In this document: positions 8,050-16,179 of the stretch, in pieces
How the letters are laid out: each line of letters opens with the position of its first letter
Position numbering within the stretch: the first letter of the stretch is position 1
DNA from: Prorocentrum cordatum
Lineage: Eukaryota > Sar > Dinophyceae > Prorocentrales > Prorocentraceae
NCBI GenBank assembly: GCA_963575745.1
Contig: CAUYUJ010016139.1
Span: forward strand, 17,501-37,500
Direction of reading: 5' to 3'
Length of the DNA: 20,000 nt
Translations under genes and position numbers: made by a program
Notes under the pieces: generated by a model
Told to the model about the DNA's origin: nothing
Seen by the model: only the letters and a program-made list of their open reading frames with translations
The model's database searches: none

Positions 8050-8660
8050 TTCAGCAACATCTGGGGACTCTAGTGGGCGTCTTGGGAACTGTTTGGGGGC
8101 CTTGTTGAGCCTCTTGGAGGCAGTTTTGAAGCGTCTTTGGGGCCGTTTGGGGGCTTCTTACTGACCTTTGGGGGGCCTCTTGTGGCTTATTGGGGGCGTC
8201 TTTTGGGCCGGTCGGGGGCTTCTTGGGACTTCTGGGCGCGGAAAGATCGGATGTTCGGTTCGTGTTCTACCTCTTGGCCTTTCTTGGGGCCCCTTTGGGG
8301 CGTTGGGGCGATCCTTGGCCGTCTTGAGCCCCTGCCTGGGCCGTCTTGGAACCCTCTTGGGCCGTCCTGGGGCCCTCGCAGGCCTCTTGGGCACTTTTTG
8401 GGCGGCCCACGGGGCCTCTTGGGCTGTCCTGGAGCGTCGGAAGCACGAGAAGACGATAATCTTCGAAATGATGAAAGACCTACGGAAAACAAGTGTTTGT
8501 TGCCTCTCGGGGCCCTCTTGGGTGAGCTCTGGGGCCTCTCTTGGGGCGTCTCGAAGACGTCTTGAGGCACCTTGGAGTCATCGTGGGCGTTTTGGCCGAT
8601 CGTTCGGCTGGCGATCCGGGACCGTCTTGGCACGCCTTTGAGGCCACGGGCCACGGAAGG
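8050..8660 (-). repeat. CTTGGG-rich minisatellite (reverse orientation of the 17540-19370 family)
   Basis: Degenerate words such as GGGGCCTCTTGGGC, GGGCGTCTTGGG and GGGCCGTCTTGGAACC recur every 10-20 bp. Their reverse complement is the CCCAAGACGGCCC/CCAAGAGGCC vocabulary of the array at 17540-19370. A less repetitive island (about 8435-8505, with CGAAGAT and ACGGAAAACAAG) interrupts it, as AT-richer islands do in the other array. Open frames through it are Gly/Leu-rich or Pro/Arg-rich and are not called. Confidence 0.8.
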
Positions 8661-8756
8661 CAGATGTGGAGGCTCCCGAGTCTCCGGGGAGGCGCCGGGG
8701 AGCTCGTGCACCCCGCCCTTCCCCGAAACGAGATCTCGGGCCCTGGGGGAGGGGCA
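8661..8756. other. Short GC-rich spacer before (GGA)n
   Basis: No feature is recognised. It includes a near-palindromic CGAGATCTCGGG at about 8729. Confidence 0.25.
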
Positions 8757-8954
8757 AGGGGGAGGAGGAGGAGGAGGAGGAGGAGGAGGAGGAGGAGGAG
8801 GAGGAGGAGAGGAGGGGGAGAAGGGAGGAGGAGGAGGAGGAGGAGGAGGAGGAGGAGGAGGAGGAGGAGGAGGAGGAGGAGGAGGAGGAGGAGGAGGAGG
8901 AGGAGGAGGAGGAGGAGGAGGAGGAGGAGGAGGAGGAGGAGGAGGAGGAGGAGG
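8757..8954 (+). repeat. (GGA)n microsatellite, about 200 bp
   Basis: Almost pure GGA repeats with one imperfect patch (about 8803-8830, GAGGAGAGGAGGGGGAGAAG). Frames through it encode poly-Gly, poly-Glu or poly-Arg and are not genes. Confidence 0.95.
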
Positions 8955-8979
8955 CAAGGGGAGGGGGGCAGCCAATCAT

Positions 8980-9188
8980 CCCACACGCCTCCTCACCCCT
9001 TGCAAGCGGGGGTCGGCGGACTCTTCCTCACCCCCCTCCGTCCTCCCCTCCACAAGTGTACGAGATGAGTACTACTCTCCTCTCCCCCCTCCTCCATCCT
9101 CCCCTCCCCTCCTCCCCCCCCTCCCCTCCTACTATCTCTCCATCTTCCTCACCCCCCTCCATCCTCCCCTCCCCTCCTCCCCTGACTC
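8980..9188. repeat. Polypyrimidine tract with a duplicated segment
   Basis: C/T-rich DNA. The segment CTCCATCCTCCCCTCCCCTC recurs about 62 bp apart (near 9088 and 9150). It follows the (GGA)n purine tract after only about 25 bp, so the two tracts could partly pair. Confidence 0.8.
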
Positions 9189-9437
9189 TGTCCGGAGAGT
9201 CTCCCGTCCTCTCCGCGTATTGCTTTCTACACCGGATCTCAGTCCCCACTCGACAGGTTGGGGCTGTTAGATTTCAAGCACAGGCCCCCCGGCCAACCCC
9301 ACGCTGCATACCGCGGCTGCCAGACCCCGAGTTGTCCCGGTGGTCCCGAGTATCCCGCCTCGCGCCCGGCCAACCCCACCCTGACAAGTTGCTCCGATGA
9401 TCCACGAGAGCCCAGGGTGCCCCGCCTCGCGCCCTCG
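9189..9437 (+). repeat. GC-rich stretch with imperfect ~70-bp tandem words
   Basis: GGCCAACCCC occurs at 9291 and 9368, and CCCGCCTCGCGCCC at 9354 and 9421. The spacing (77 and 67 bp) suggests an old tandem duplication. The last copy runs directly into the pentamer array, like the GC blocks further right. Confidence 0.5.
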
Positions 9438-9584
9438 ACGAACACGACAGAACACGACATGACAGAACAGAACATGACAGAACGGAGCAGAGCATGACAG
9501 AACATGACAGAACACAACATCACAACATACTGACACATCATAGCATAACATAACATCAAAAAAATACCAGAGGCAGAACACAAC
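9438..9584 (+). repeat. Pentamer array, module 1
   Basis: Degenerate 5-bp units of the RACAK type: AACAC GACAG AACAC GACAT GACAG AACAG and so on, decaying toward TAACATAACATC and A7. Confidence 0.8.
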
Positions 9585-9634
9585 ATACCTATACGACCAC
9601 CCTGCGGGTGATAAGGAGGTCGGGGGGGGAGGGG
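9585..9634 (+). other. Conserved 45-bp linker motif with hairpin, copy 1
   Basis: It begins ATACCTATACGACCACCC, continues GGGTGATAAGGAGG and ends in a G run. CACCC (9598-9602) and GGGTG (9606-9610) form a 5-bp stem with loop TGC. Near-identical copies lie at 11497 and 13652, each directly after a pentamer array. Function unknown. Confidence 0.8.
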
Positions 9635-9735
9635 CCCAGCAATGGGCATCAGTGGTGATTGTTGTTCTGACGACGCACCGCCATCGTAACTCTTTTTTCC
9701 TTGCTCTTTCGAGCTCGCGCCGACATCCGAAGGCA
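9635..9735. other. Short unique stretch before the CAT array
   Basis: No motif recognised. It is absent from the corresponding place in the second and third modules. Confidence 0.3.
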
Positions 9736-9812
9736 CCTCATCACCATCATCATCATCATCACCATCATCACCATCATCACCATCATCATCATCACCATCA
9801 TCACCATCATCG

Positions 9813-9843
<31 letters not shown>

Positions 9844-9931
9844 CATCACCATCATCATCATCATAATCATTATCATCGTCATCATCATCACCGTCATCAT
9901 CGGGACACCGACGGGACACCGGCGGGACACC
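9736..9931 (+). repeat. (CAT)n array ending in GGGACACC units, module 1
   Basis: CAT/CAC trinucleotides to about 9900, then GGGACACCGAC, GGGACACCGGC and GGGACACC. Frames through it give poly-His, poly-Ile/Thr or poly-Ser, and on the other strand poly-Asp or poly-Met; none is a gene. Confidence 0.9.
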
Positions 9932-10080
9932 AGATCTCACTATCGATCTCATTCGATCGATCTAACAATCGATCTGACGATCGATCTCACAATCGATCTC
10001 ACTATCGATCTCACAATCGATTTATCATTCGGTCTCACTGTCGATCTCACTATCGATCTCACACTCGATCTTACAATCGA
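9932..10080 (+). repeat. 12-bp array, consensus ATCTCACWATCG, module 1
   Basis: About twelve units in register, for example ATCTCACTATCG, ATCTAACAATCG and ATCTGACGATCG. It is rich in ATCGAT and CGATCG palindromes. Because 12 is a multiple of 3, one frame reads as repeated Ile-Asp-Leu-Thr. Confidence 0.9.
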
Positions 10081-10275
10081 CGTCATCATCAACATCAACA
10101 TCATCACCATCATCGTCATCATCATCACCACCATCACCATCATCACCATCATCATCATCATCATCATCATCATAATCATCATCATCATCGTCGTCACCAT
10201 CACCACCACCACCACCGTCATCATCGGGACACCGACGGGACACCGGCGGGACACCGGCGGGACACCGCGGGCCAC
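10081..10275 (+). repeat. Second (CAT)n array and GGGACACCGGC array, module 1
   Basis: CAT/CAC repeats to about 10222, then 11-bp GGGACACCGAC/GGGACACCGGC units. The order CAT then GGGACACC repeats what is seen at 9736-9931. Confidence 0.9.
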
Positions 10276-10540
10276 CGGACGCCGGAAGGGAGTCATTTGG
10301 TCCGGCCGCGCCTCAGCCACAGCAGGACACCGGCGGGACACCGCGCGGCACTGGTTGCTGGAAGGGAGTCATTTGGTCCGGCCGCGCCTCAGCCACAGGA
10401 GACTTTCCTCTCGCCCGCCCACGCAGCTTCGCCTCGCCCGCACGCACGGCACGCACGAACACGAAACCGAAGTCGATTTACCGGTAGGGGGGCTCTCCGT
10501 TCCACTTCGATCTCACCCCCCAACCTCCGAACGTAACAGA
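10276..10540 (+). repeat. GC-rich module block, copy 1
   Basis: Contains GAGTCATTTGGTCCGGCCGC twice, 78 bp apart, then a 43-bp core (10411-10453, TCGCCCGCCCACGCAGCTTC onward). ACACGAAACCGAA, a GTAGGGGGG run and TTCGATCTCACCCCCC follow. The core is identical at 13415-13457, and at 14399 except for a 4-base insertion. All three forward frames and the minus strand stay open through parts of it, so open frames are not evidence of coding. Confidence 0.85.
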
Positions 10541-11496
10541 GCCGAGCATAACATAACATAACACACCTTGACATAATATATCATGTCATGACACGGCATC
10601 ACTGAGAGGATCACCGCACGACTGCCGAGCATAGCGAAGACGAACACGATGGAACACAACATGACACAACAGGCCATCACATAACATAACACCAGCATGA
10701 CAGACCATGGCAGGACAGAACATAGCAATGCCATATCAACATTGAGCACAACAGAACACATAACATACCAGGATAGAACATGACAGAACAGAAGACGACA
10801 TAGCACAACGTAGCTGAGCATACCGCAGTACACCTCGATAGAACAGGTCCTAGCGTGACACAGCATCACATAGCATATCATAACACGACAGCAGAGCATA
10901 GCGACGACGAACACGATAGAACACATCATGACACATCATAACATTACATAACATAACACGAGCACGACATAACATGGCATAACATAATATAGCAATGCCA
11001 TCACATCACATAACATTGCAGAACATACCAAAGCAAAGCATGAGACAGCATCACATAACGTATCATATCACGACAGCAGAGCATATCGACAAATTCTAGC
11101 AGAGCATATCAGCACATACCATACAGAGCCGGGCCGTCAACAAACATAACATGACAGTACATGTCAGAGCAGAACATGGCAGAACATAAGACGACATAAC
11201 ATAACGTAACAGAACACAGCCGAGCATAACATAGCACCTCATTTACAGAATATACCATGTCATGACACAGCATCACTGAGAGGATCATAACACGACTGCC
11301 GAGCATAGCGAAGACGAACACGATGGAACACAACATGATACAACAGATCATGACAAAACAGAAAACGAGCATGACAGAACATTACATTACACAAACTAAC
11401 ATACCATAGCGATGTCATGGCAACACAGGGCATAACATAACACCACATCACATACCAGAGCAGAACATGACAGAGCAGAAGACGACATAACACAAT
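10541..11496 (+). repeat. Long pentamer array, module 2 (about 950 bp)
   Basis: Degenerate 5-bp repeats: ATAAC, ATGAC, AGAAC, ATAGC, ACAGC. Longer echoes occur: ACTGCCGAGCATAGCGAAGA at 10611 and 11295, and CGACAGCAGAGCATA at 10887 and about 11078. On the minus strand this reads as Met/Cys/Leu/Val-rich open frames that mimic membrane proteins; these are artefacts of composition. Confidence 0.85.
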
Positions 11497-11542
11497 ATAC
11501 CTATACGACCACCCTTCGGGTGATAAGGAGGGTCGGGGGGGG
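11497..11542 (+). other. Conserved linker motif with hairpin, copy 2
   Basis: Same ATACCTATACGACCACCC start as copy 1. The stem is CACCC-TTC-GGGTG, so the tip reads C-TTCG-G, the DNA form of a stable UUCG tetraloop if transcribed. GATAAGGAGG and a G run follow. Confidence 0.8.
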
Positions 11543-11790
11543 AGGAACCAACGTCTCACTCGGTCGGTCTCACTATCGATCTTAGTATCGATCTCGCTAA
11601 CGGTCTCGCTCGATCGATCTTACTCGATCGATCTCACAATCGATACCACCCGATCTATTTCATTCGATCGATCTCACACACGATATGACTATCGATCTCA
11701 CAATCGATCCCACTATCGATTTCACAATCTATCTCACATTCGGTCTCACTATCGATATCACTATCGGTATCACACTTGATTTCACAATCA
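11543..11790 (+). repeat. 12-bp array ATCTCACWATCG, module 2
   Basis: About twenty degenerate units with CGATCGATCT insertions (for example about 11610 and 11665). It starts after GAACCAACGTCT, a phrase shared with the third module (GAACCAACATCT). Confidence 0.9.
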
Positions 11791-13308
11791 ACGTCATCAT
11801 CCTCATCATCATCATCGACATCATCGCCGTCAGCGTCATCAACATCATCATCATCATCATCATCATCGGGACACTATCATCATCATCATCACCCCACCAC
11901 CATTAGCAGCAACATCATCATCATCACCATCATCATCATCGGGGCACCATGTTCGCCACCGTCATCATCAAGATCATCATTATCATCATCATCGGGGCAC
12001 CAGCATCATCATCATCGGAACACCACCATCATATTATCACCTTCATCATCACCATATGGTTATCTTCATCATTCACAACATCGTCAACATCATCATCACC
12101 GGGACACCACTACCATCATCAGCAACATCATCATCATCAACATCATCACCATCGGGAGACAATCATCATCGTTACCAACATCATCACCATCATCATCATC
12201 ATCAACGGCACCCCATCGTCATCATCAACATCAGCATCATCACCGGGCCACCATCATCAAAGTCACCATCACCTCATCATCATCCTCACCATCAACATCA
12301 TCATCGTCGAAAACCATCATCATCACCAACAGAATCAGCATCATCGGGAGACCATCATCATCACCAGCATCATCATCAACAGCATCATCATCATCCTCAT
12401 CATCATCACCTGGACACCATCATTATCATCTTCATCATCATCTCATCACCATCATCGTTCACATCATCAGGATCATGAACATCATCATCATTGGGACACC
12501 ATCAGCATCATCAGTCACATCAGCATCATCAACATCATCAGCATCGGGACACCATCATCATCACCACCTTTGCCATCACCATCATCACCATCACTATCAT
12601 CACCATCATCGGGACACCATCGTCGTCACCATCACCATCATCAACATCATCCCCATAGGGACACCCTCAACATCATCATCATCATCATCGGAATACCACC
12701 ATCATCATCAACATCATCATCTCACCATCATCATGAACAACGTCACCAAAATCACCATCATCATTGGGGCACCATCATCATCAGCAACATCATCATGGGC
12801 AACATCATCATCACCAGGACACCATCATCATCGTTACCATCATCATCATCATCACCATCATCATCATCGGGGCACCATCATCATCAACATCAGCATCATC
12901 ACCATCGGGCCACCACCATCAAAATCATCAGCATCACCTCATCATCATCCTCATCAACATCATCATCGGGAAACCATCATCGTCATCACCATCATCAACA
13001 TCATCATCATCGGGACACCATCATCATCATCACCAACATTATGAACAACAGCATCATCAACCTCTCCATCATCATCGTGGCACCATCATCGTCTTCATCA
13101 TCAGCATCTCATCATCTCATCATCATCAACATTATCAGGATCATCAACAGCATCGTCATCATCATCGGGACACCATCATTGGCATAAGCATCAACAACAA
13201 CATCAGCATCATCAACATCATCATCGTCGGGACACCATCATCATTACCACCAGGGCCATCATCATCATCATCATCAACAACATCGTCATCATCATCATCA
13301 TCATCGAG
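11791..13308 (+). repeat. CAT array with GGGACACC punctuation; two ~670-bp higher-order copies
   Basis: CAT/CAC trinucleotides broken every 25-85 bp by GGGACACCATC-like words. Variants recur about 660-680 bp apart: CATCGGAACACCACCATC near 12012 and CATCGGAATACCACCATC near 12685; CATCATCACCGGGCCACC near 12235 and CATCACCATCGGGCCACC near 12895; ATCAGGATCATGAAC near 12464 and ATCAGGATCATCAAC near 13134. The array is therefore a duplicated long unit, not just slippage. Frames read as Ser, His or Ile/Thr runs; no gene. Confidence 0.85.
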
Positions 13309-13550
13309 ACACCGACGGGACACTGGCGGGACACCGGCGGGACACCGCGCGGCACCGGTTGCCGGAAGAGAGACTTTTGGTCCGGCCGCGCTTCAGCCAG
13401 AGGCGGTACATTTCTCGCCCGCCCACGCAGCTTCGCCTCGCCCGCACGCACGGCACGCGCGAACACGAAACCGAAACCGATTTCCTGGTAGGGGGGCCAT
13501 CCGTTCCATTTCGATCTCACCCCCCTCACCTCCGACAGTAACAAAACCGA
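13309..13550 (+). repeat. GGGACACCGGC array and GC-rich module block, copy 2
   Basis: Three to four 11-bp units, then GGTTGCCGGAAGAGAGAC and TTTTGGTCCGGCCGCG. The 43-bp core (13415-13457) is identical to copy 1. GAACACGAAACCGAAACCGA, GTAGGGGGGCC and TTCGATCTCACCCCCC follow, then it passes into ATAACATAACAC pentamers. Confidence 0.85.
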
Positions 13551-13651
13551 GCGTAACATAACACACCTTAACATAACATATCATATCATGGCACAACATA
13601 TCATATCACGACATCAGAGCATAGCGACACATACTAGCAGAGCATATCATC
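13551..13651 (+). repeat. Pentamer array, module 3 (short)
   Basis: About 100 bp of ATAAC/ATATC-type units ending AGAGCATATCATC, the equivalent of the 950-bp array at 10541. Confidence 0.75.
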
Positions 13652-13700
13652 ATACCTATACGACCACCCTTTGTGTGATAAGGAGGTTGTGGGGGTGGGA
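13652..13700 (+). other. Conserved linker motif, copy 3
   Basis: ATACCTATACGACCACCC is identical to the other copies. The stem partner is GTGTG instead of GGGTG, so the hairpin has a mismatch. GATAAGGAGG is kept and the G run is broken by T. Confidence 0.75.
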
Positions 13701-13724
13701 GAAAAGGGGGAACCAACATCTGAC

Positions 13725-14160
13725 TTAATCGATCTCACTATCGATCTCACTCAACGGGACACCACGGGACAGCACGGGACACTTGTCGATCTCACTGTCG
13801 ATGTCACTGTCGATCTCGCTCAACGGGACACCACGGGCTACCACGGGACACTGCGGGACACCTCTCGATCTCACTATCGGTCTCACTATCGATCCCACCC
13901 AACGGGACACCATAGGACACCAGAGGACACCACGGGACACCACGGGACACTTCGGGCCACCACATCGATCTCATTTTCGATTTCACTATCGATCTCACTA
14001 TCGATGTCACTCCACGGGACACCACGGGACACCTCGGGGCATCACATCGATTTCAGTATCGATCTCACTATCGATTTCACCATCGATCTCACTTTTAGGG
14101 ACACCGCGAGACACCACGGGACACCGCGGGACACCGCGAGCCACCGCCGGACGGACGGAC
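13725..14160 (+). repeat. Interleaved 12-bp TCGATCTCACTA and 10-11-bp GGGACACCAC arrays, module 3
   Basis: Blocks of TCGATCTCACTA units alternate with blocks of CACGGGACACC units (GGGACACC blocks begin near 13755, 13824, 13902, 14017 and 14097), giving a compound repeat. No CAT array is present here. Confidence 0.85.
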
Positions 14161-14550
14161 GGACGGGCCAGCGGGGGAGAATCAGTTGTTGCGACTTCGC
14201 CCTAGCAACGGCGGACACCACTGGACACCACGGGACCGAGCCACCGGCCGCCGGAGGAGAATCGTTTGATCCGGCCGCGGCCAAGCCACAGGAGGATTTC
14301 GGGACACCAGCGGGACACCGGCGGGACACCGCGAGCCACCGGCCGCCGGAGGAGAATCATTTGGTCCGGCCGCGGCCCAGCCACAGGAGGATTTCCTTTC
14401 GCCCGCCCACGCAGCTTCGCCTCGCCCGCACGCACGCACGGCACGCACGGCACGAAGCCGAAACCGAAATCGATTTCCCGGTAGGGGGGGGTCTTTGTTT
14501 CACGCCGGACTCACCCCCGAACCTCCGATACCTTACGGAGCCGCGCCGTC
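14161..14550 (+). repeat. GC-rich module block, copy 3
   Basis: Contains GGAGAATCATTTGGTCCGGC and a sister GGAGAATCGTTTGATCCGGC 92 bp before it, with a more diverged third copy at about 14168 (GGGAGAATCAGTTGTTGCGAC). The core begins at 14399 with a 4-base CGCA insertion. GAAACCGAAATCGATTTCCC and a seven-G run follow, then the pentamer array. Confidence 0.8.
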
Positions 14551-15020
14551 CACATACAAAACATCACATAACATACCAGATCAGAGCATGACATAACATA
14601 CGACGACCTAAGACAACCTAACATAGCATAACCGAGCATAGCAGAACACATCCTTACATAACATAGCAGAGCATATCATGACAGTATCACAGAACATATT
14701 GTACTAGGACGGCAAAGCATAGCGAAACATACTAACGGAGCAGATCATAATCTATGTGTATATATGTGATGGAGCCGAACTGACAACAGCATCGCGGGAC
14801 AACACATATTATAACAGACCCTTGAATCACGTATCATATCATAGCATAGAGCCACAGAGCAGGTCATGTCACACCATCTCATATCAGATCGTGACAGAGA
14901 TGAGTAATAACATATTAAATCAGAAGAGACCATATAAGTGAAGAGGAACAGTATATCAGACGACGCATCTGACGTCACAAGCGTCACGACGTCACGCCGG
15001 CCCGTCGATAACAGAACAGG
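14551..15020 (+). repeat. Decaying pentamer array
   Basis: ATAAC/ATAGC/AGAAC units are clear to about 14740 and then fade into AT-richer sequence (TATGTGTATATATGTGATGG, TAATAACATATTAAATC). GACGTCACAAGCGTCACGACGTCACG (14970-14996) holds two GACGTCAC words. No gene is seen. Confidence 0.65.
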
Positions 15021-15387
15021 ACATATAGAGCATCGCATGAAAGAAGAAGACTACTTGGAACTCGGTTGAATTATTTTTGAATCCAGAAACCGACCAATTA
15101 GGCGACCGCGCGCCGTCGGGAACAAACGCTTAAGGTTTCGGTGGGGATCGCTCGAAGCAAAATAATTAGTTGTTTGTTTGTCCGATGTGTTTTTGGATCC
15201 GCTCGTTTTATGGTTCTTCCAAAATGGAGTTCCCGCTGCAGCGCCGCCCTCATTCCCGCGCTTCGCTCATTAAAAAAAACTCCCGCTGCAGCGTTGGCCT
15301 CGATGCTGAGGACATGGAGCCGGCATTCCGGACAGGCCCGGTTTTCTCGTAGACGGGCCACCTACCCTCCAAGTCATTTGGTGCCAT
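15021..15387. other. Mostly unique sequence, no gene called
   Basis: This is the least repetitive part of the right half. Open frames of 87-106 codons exist on both strands, without a recognisable domain. They overlap each other and enter the repeats on the right. Confidence 0.3.
15231..15293 (+). repeat. 13-bp direct repeat flanking a 37-bp segment with an A run
   Basis: TCCCGCTGCAGCG occurs at 15231-15243 and 15281-15293. The segment between ends in TTAAAAAAAAC. Direct repeats flanking an A-tailed insert are the layout left by target-primed retroposition, but the insert is very short, so a simple local duplication is equally possible. Confidence 0.5.
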
Positions 15388-15540
15388 GCCACGACATGCA
15401 ATGCGATGCAATGTTGTGCATCGCTGTGCGATGCCATGCGTTGCGTTGCTTTGCTTTGTGATGCAATGCTTCACTACGACATGCCACGCCATGCTATGAC
15501 ATGCTCTGCTCTGCCGTGCTCTTCTACGCCATGCTTTTCC
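15388..15540 (+). repeat. ATGCY pentamer array
   Basis: 5-bp units in register: ATGCC ACGAC ATGCA ATGCG ATGCA ATGTT GTGCA and so on, later ATGCT ATGAC ATGCT CTGCT CTGCC. It has the same 5-bp period as the ACATA arrays but a different consensus. Confidence 0.8.
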
Positions 15541-15659
15541 ATCCATCGCGTACCCTCTTGGGGTCATCGACCTGCTCGACATCCGACTGTGCAAATAGCT
15601 AGCAGATCTACGTCATGGTGTGGGATGGGAGGGAGGGGTAGTACGTCAGATGTGAGTCT

Positions 15660-15880
15660 AGCGCGCCTAGCCTGCCCTCCCTCCCCATCCCTCCTCCCTC
15701 TTGCCTCTCCCCTCCCTCTCTCCCCACCCTTGCCTCGGGCTACCATCCCCTCTTGCCTCCCCCCCTCCCCCTTTCCCTCCCTATCCCCCTCTCCTGCCTT
15801 CCCCTTCCCCTGCCCCCTTCCTTCCTCCCGCCTCCTCACCAATCCTCCTTCCTCCATCCACCCTCCCTCCCTCCTCGGGC
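15660..15880 (+). repeat. Polypyrimidine tract
   Basis: About 210 bp of C/T-rich CCCTCC/CTTGCC units. Confidence 0.85.
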
Positions 15881-15968
15881 CCATGTCTTGCACAGCGAGC
15901 GGCTGGCAATGCCATTTTCTGAGACATGTTCGGGCAATTCCGTTTTGAGGTCCTCGCCTCGGCCAGAT
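15881..15968. other. Spacer between facing pyrimidine and purine tracts
   Basis: About 90 bp of ordinary composition; no feature recognised. Confidence 0.3.
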
Positions 15969-16168
15969 GATGGCAGGTCAGGGCGGGAAGGGAGGGGAGG
16001 GGAGGGAGACGGGAAGGAGAGGGAAGAAAGGAGGCGGGGAGGAGGGGAAGGGGGAGGAGAGGGGGAAGGCGGGGGAGATGAAAGGAGACGGGAGCAGGAG
16101 GGGGCGGGGAGGAGGCGAATGCCAGGGCAAGGTAGGGGTAGGAAAGGGAGGGGTTGGGGAGGCGAATC
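15969..16168 (+). repeat. Polypurine tract
   Basis: About 190 bp of G/A-rich GGGGAGG/GGAAGG units, opposite in sense to the tract at 15660, so the pair is a loose inverted repeat. Confidence 0.85.
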
Positions 16169-16179
16169 AAAACCGTAAT

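Noticed and set aside
8187-8986. Frames with poly-Pro, poly-Leu, poly-Ser, poly-Gly or poly-Glu
   Set aside because: Translation of (GGA)n/(TCC)n; every frame is open.
9611-9620. ATAAGGAGGT resembling a bacterial ribosome binding site (also at the other two linker copies)
   Set aside because: No start codon and frame follow, and the window is not bacterial.
10513-11559. Minus-strand Met/Cys/Leu/Val-rich frames resembling membrane proteins
   Set aside because: They come from the pentamer arrays (TGTTATGTTATG read in triplets); no domain and no non-repeat sequence.
9652-13561. Long open frames rich in His, Ser, Ile/Thr, Asp or Met
   Set aside because: They are read-through of CAT and GGGACACC repeats, open in several frames on both strands at once.
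9438-14160. CRISPR-like regular repeats
   Set aside because: Units are tandem, degenerate and without unique spacers, and the context is eukaryotic.
10276-14550. The GC blocks as protein-coding exons
   Set aside because: Different frames are open in different copies (AHAASPRPHARH in one frame, PPTQLRLARTH in another), and the minus strand is open too.
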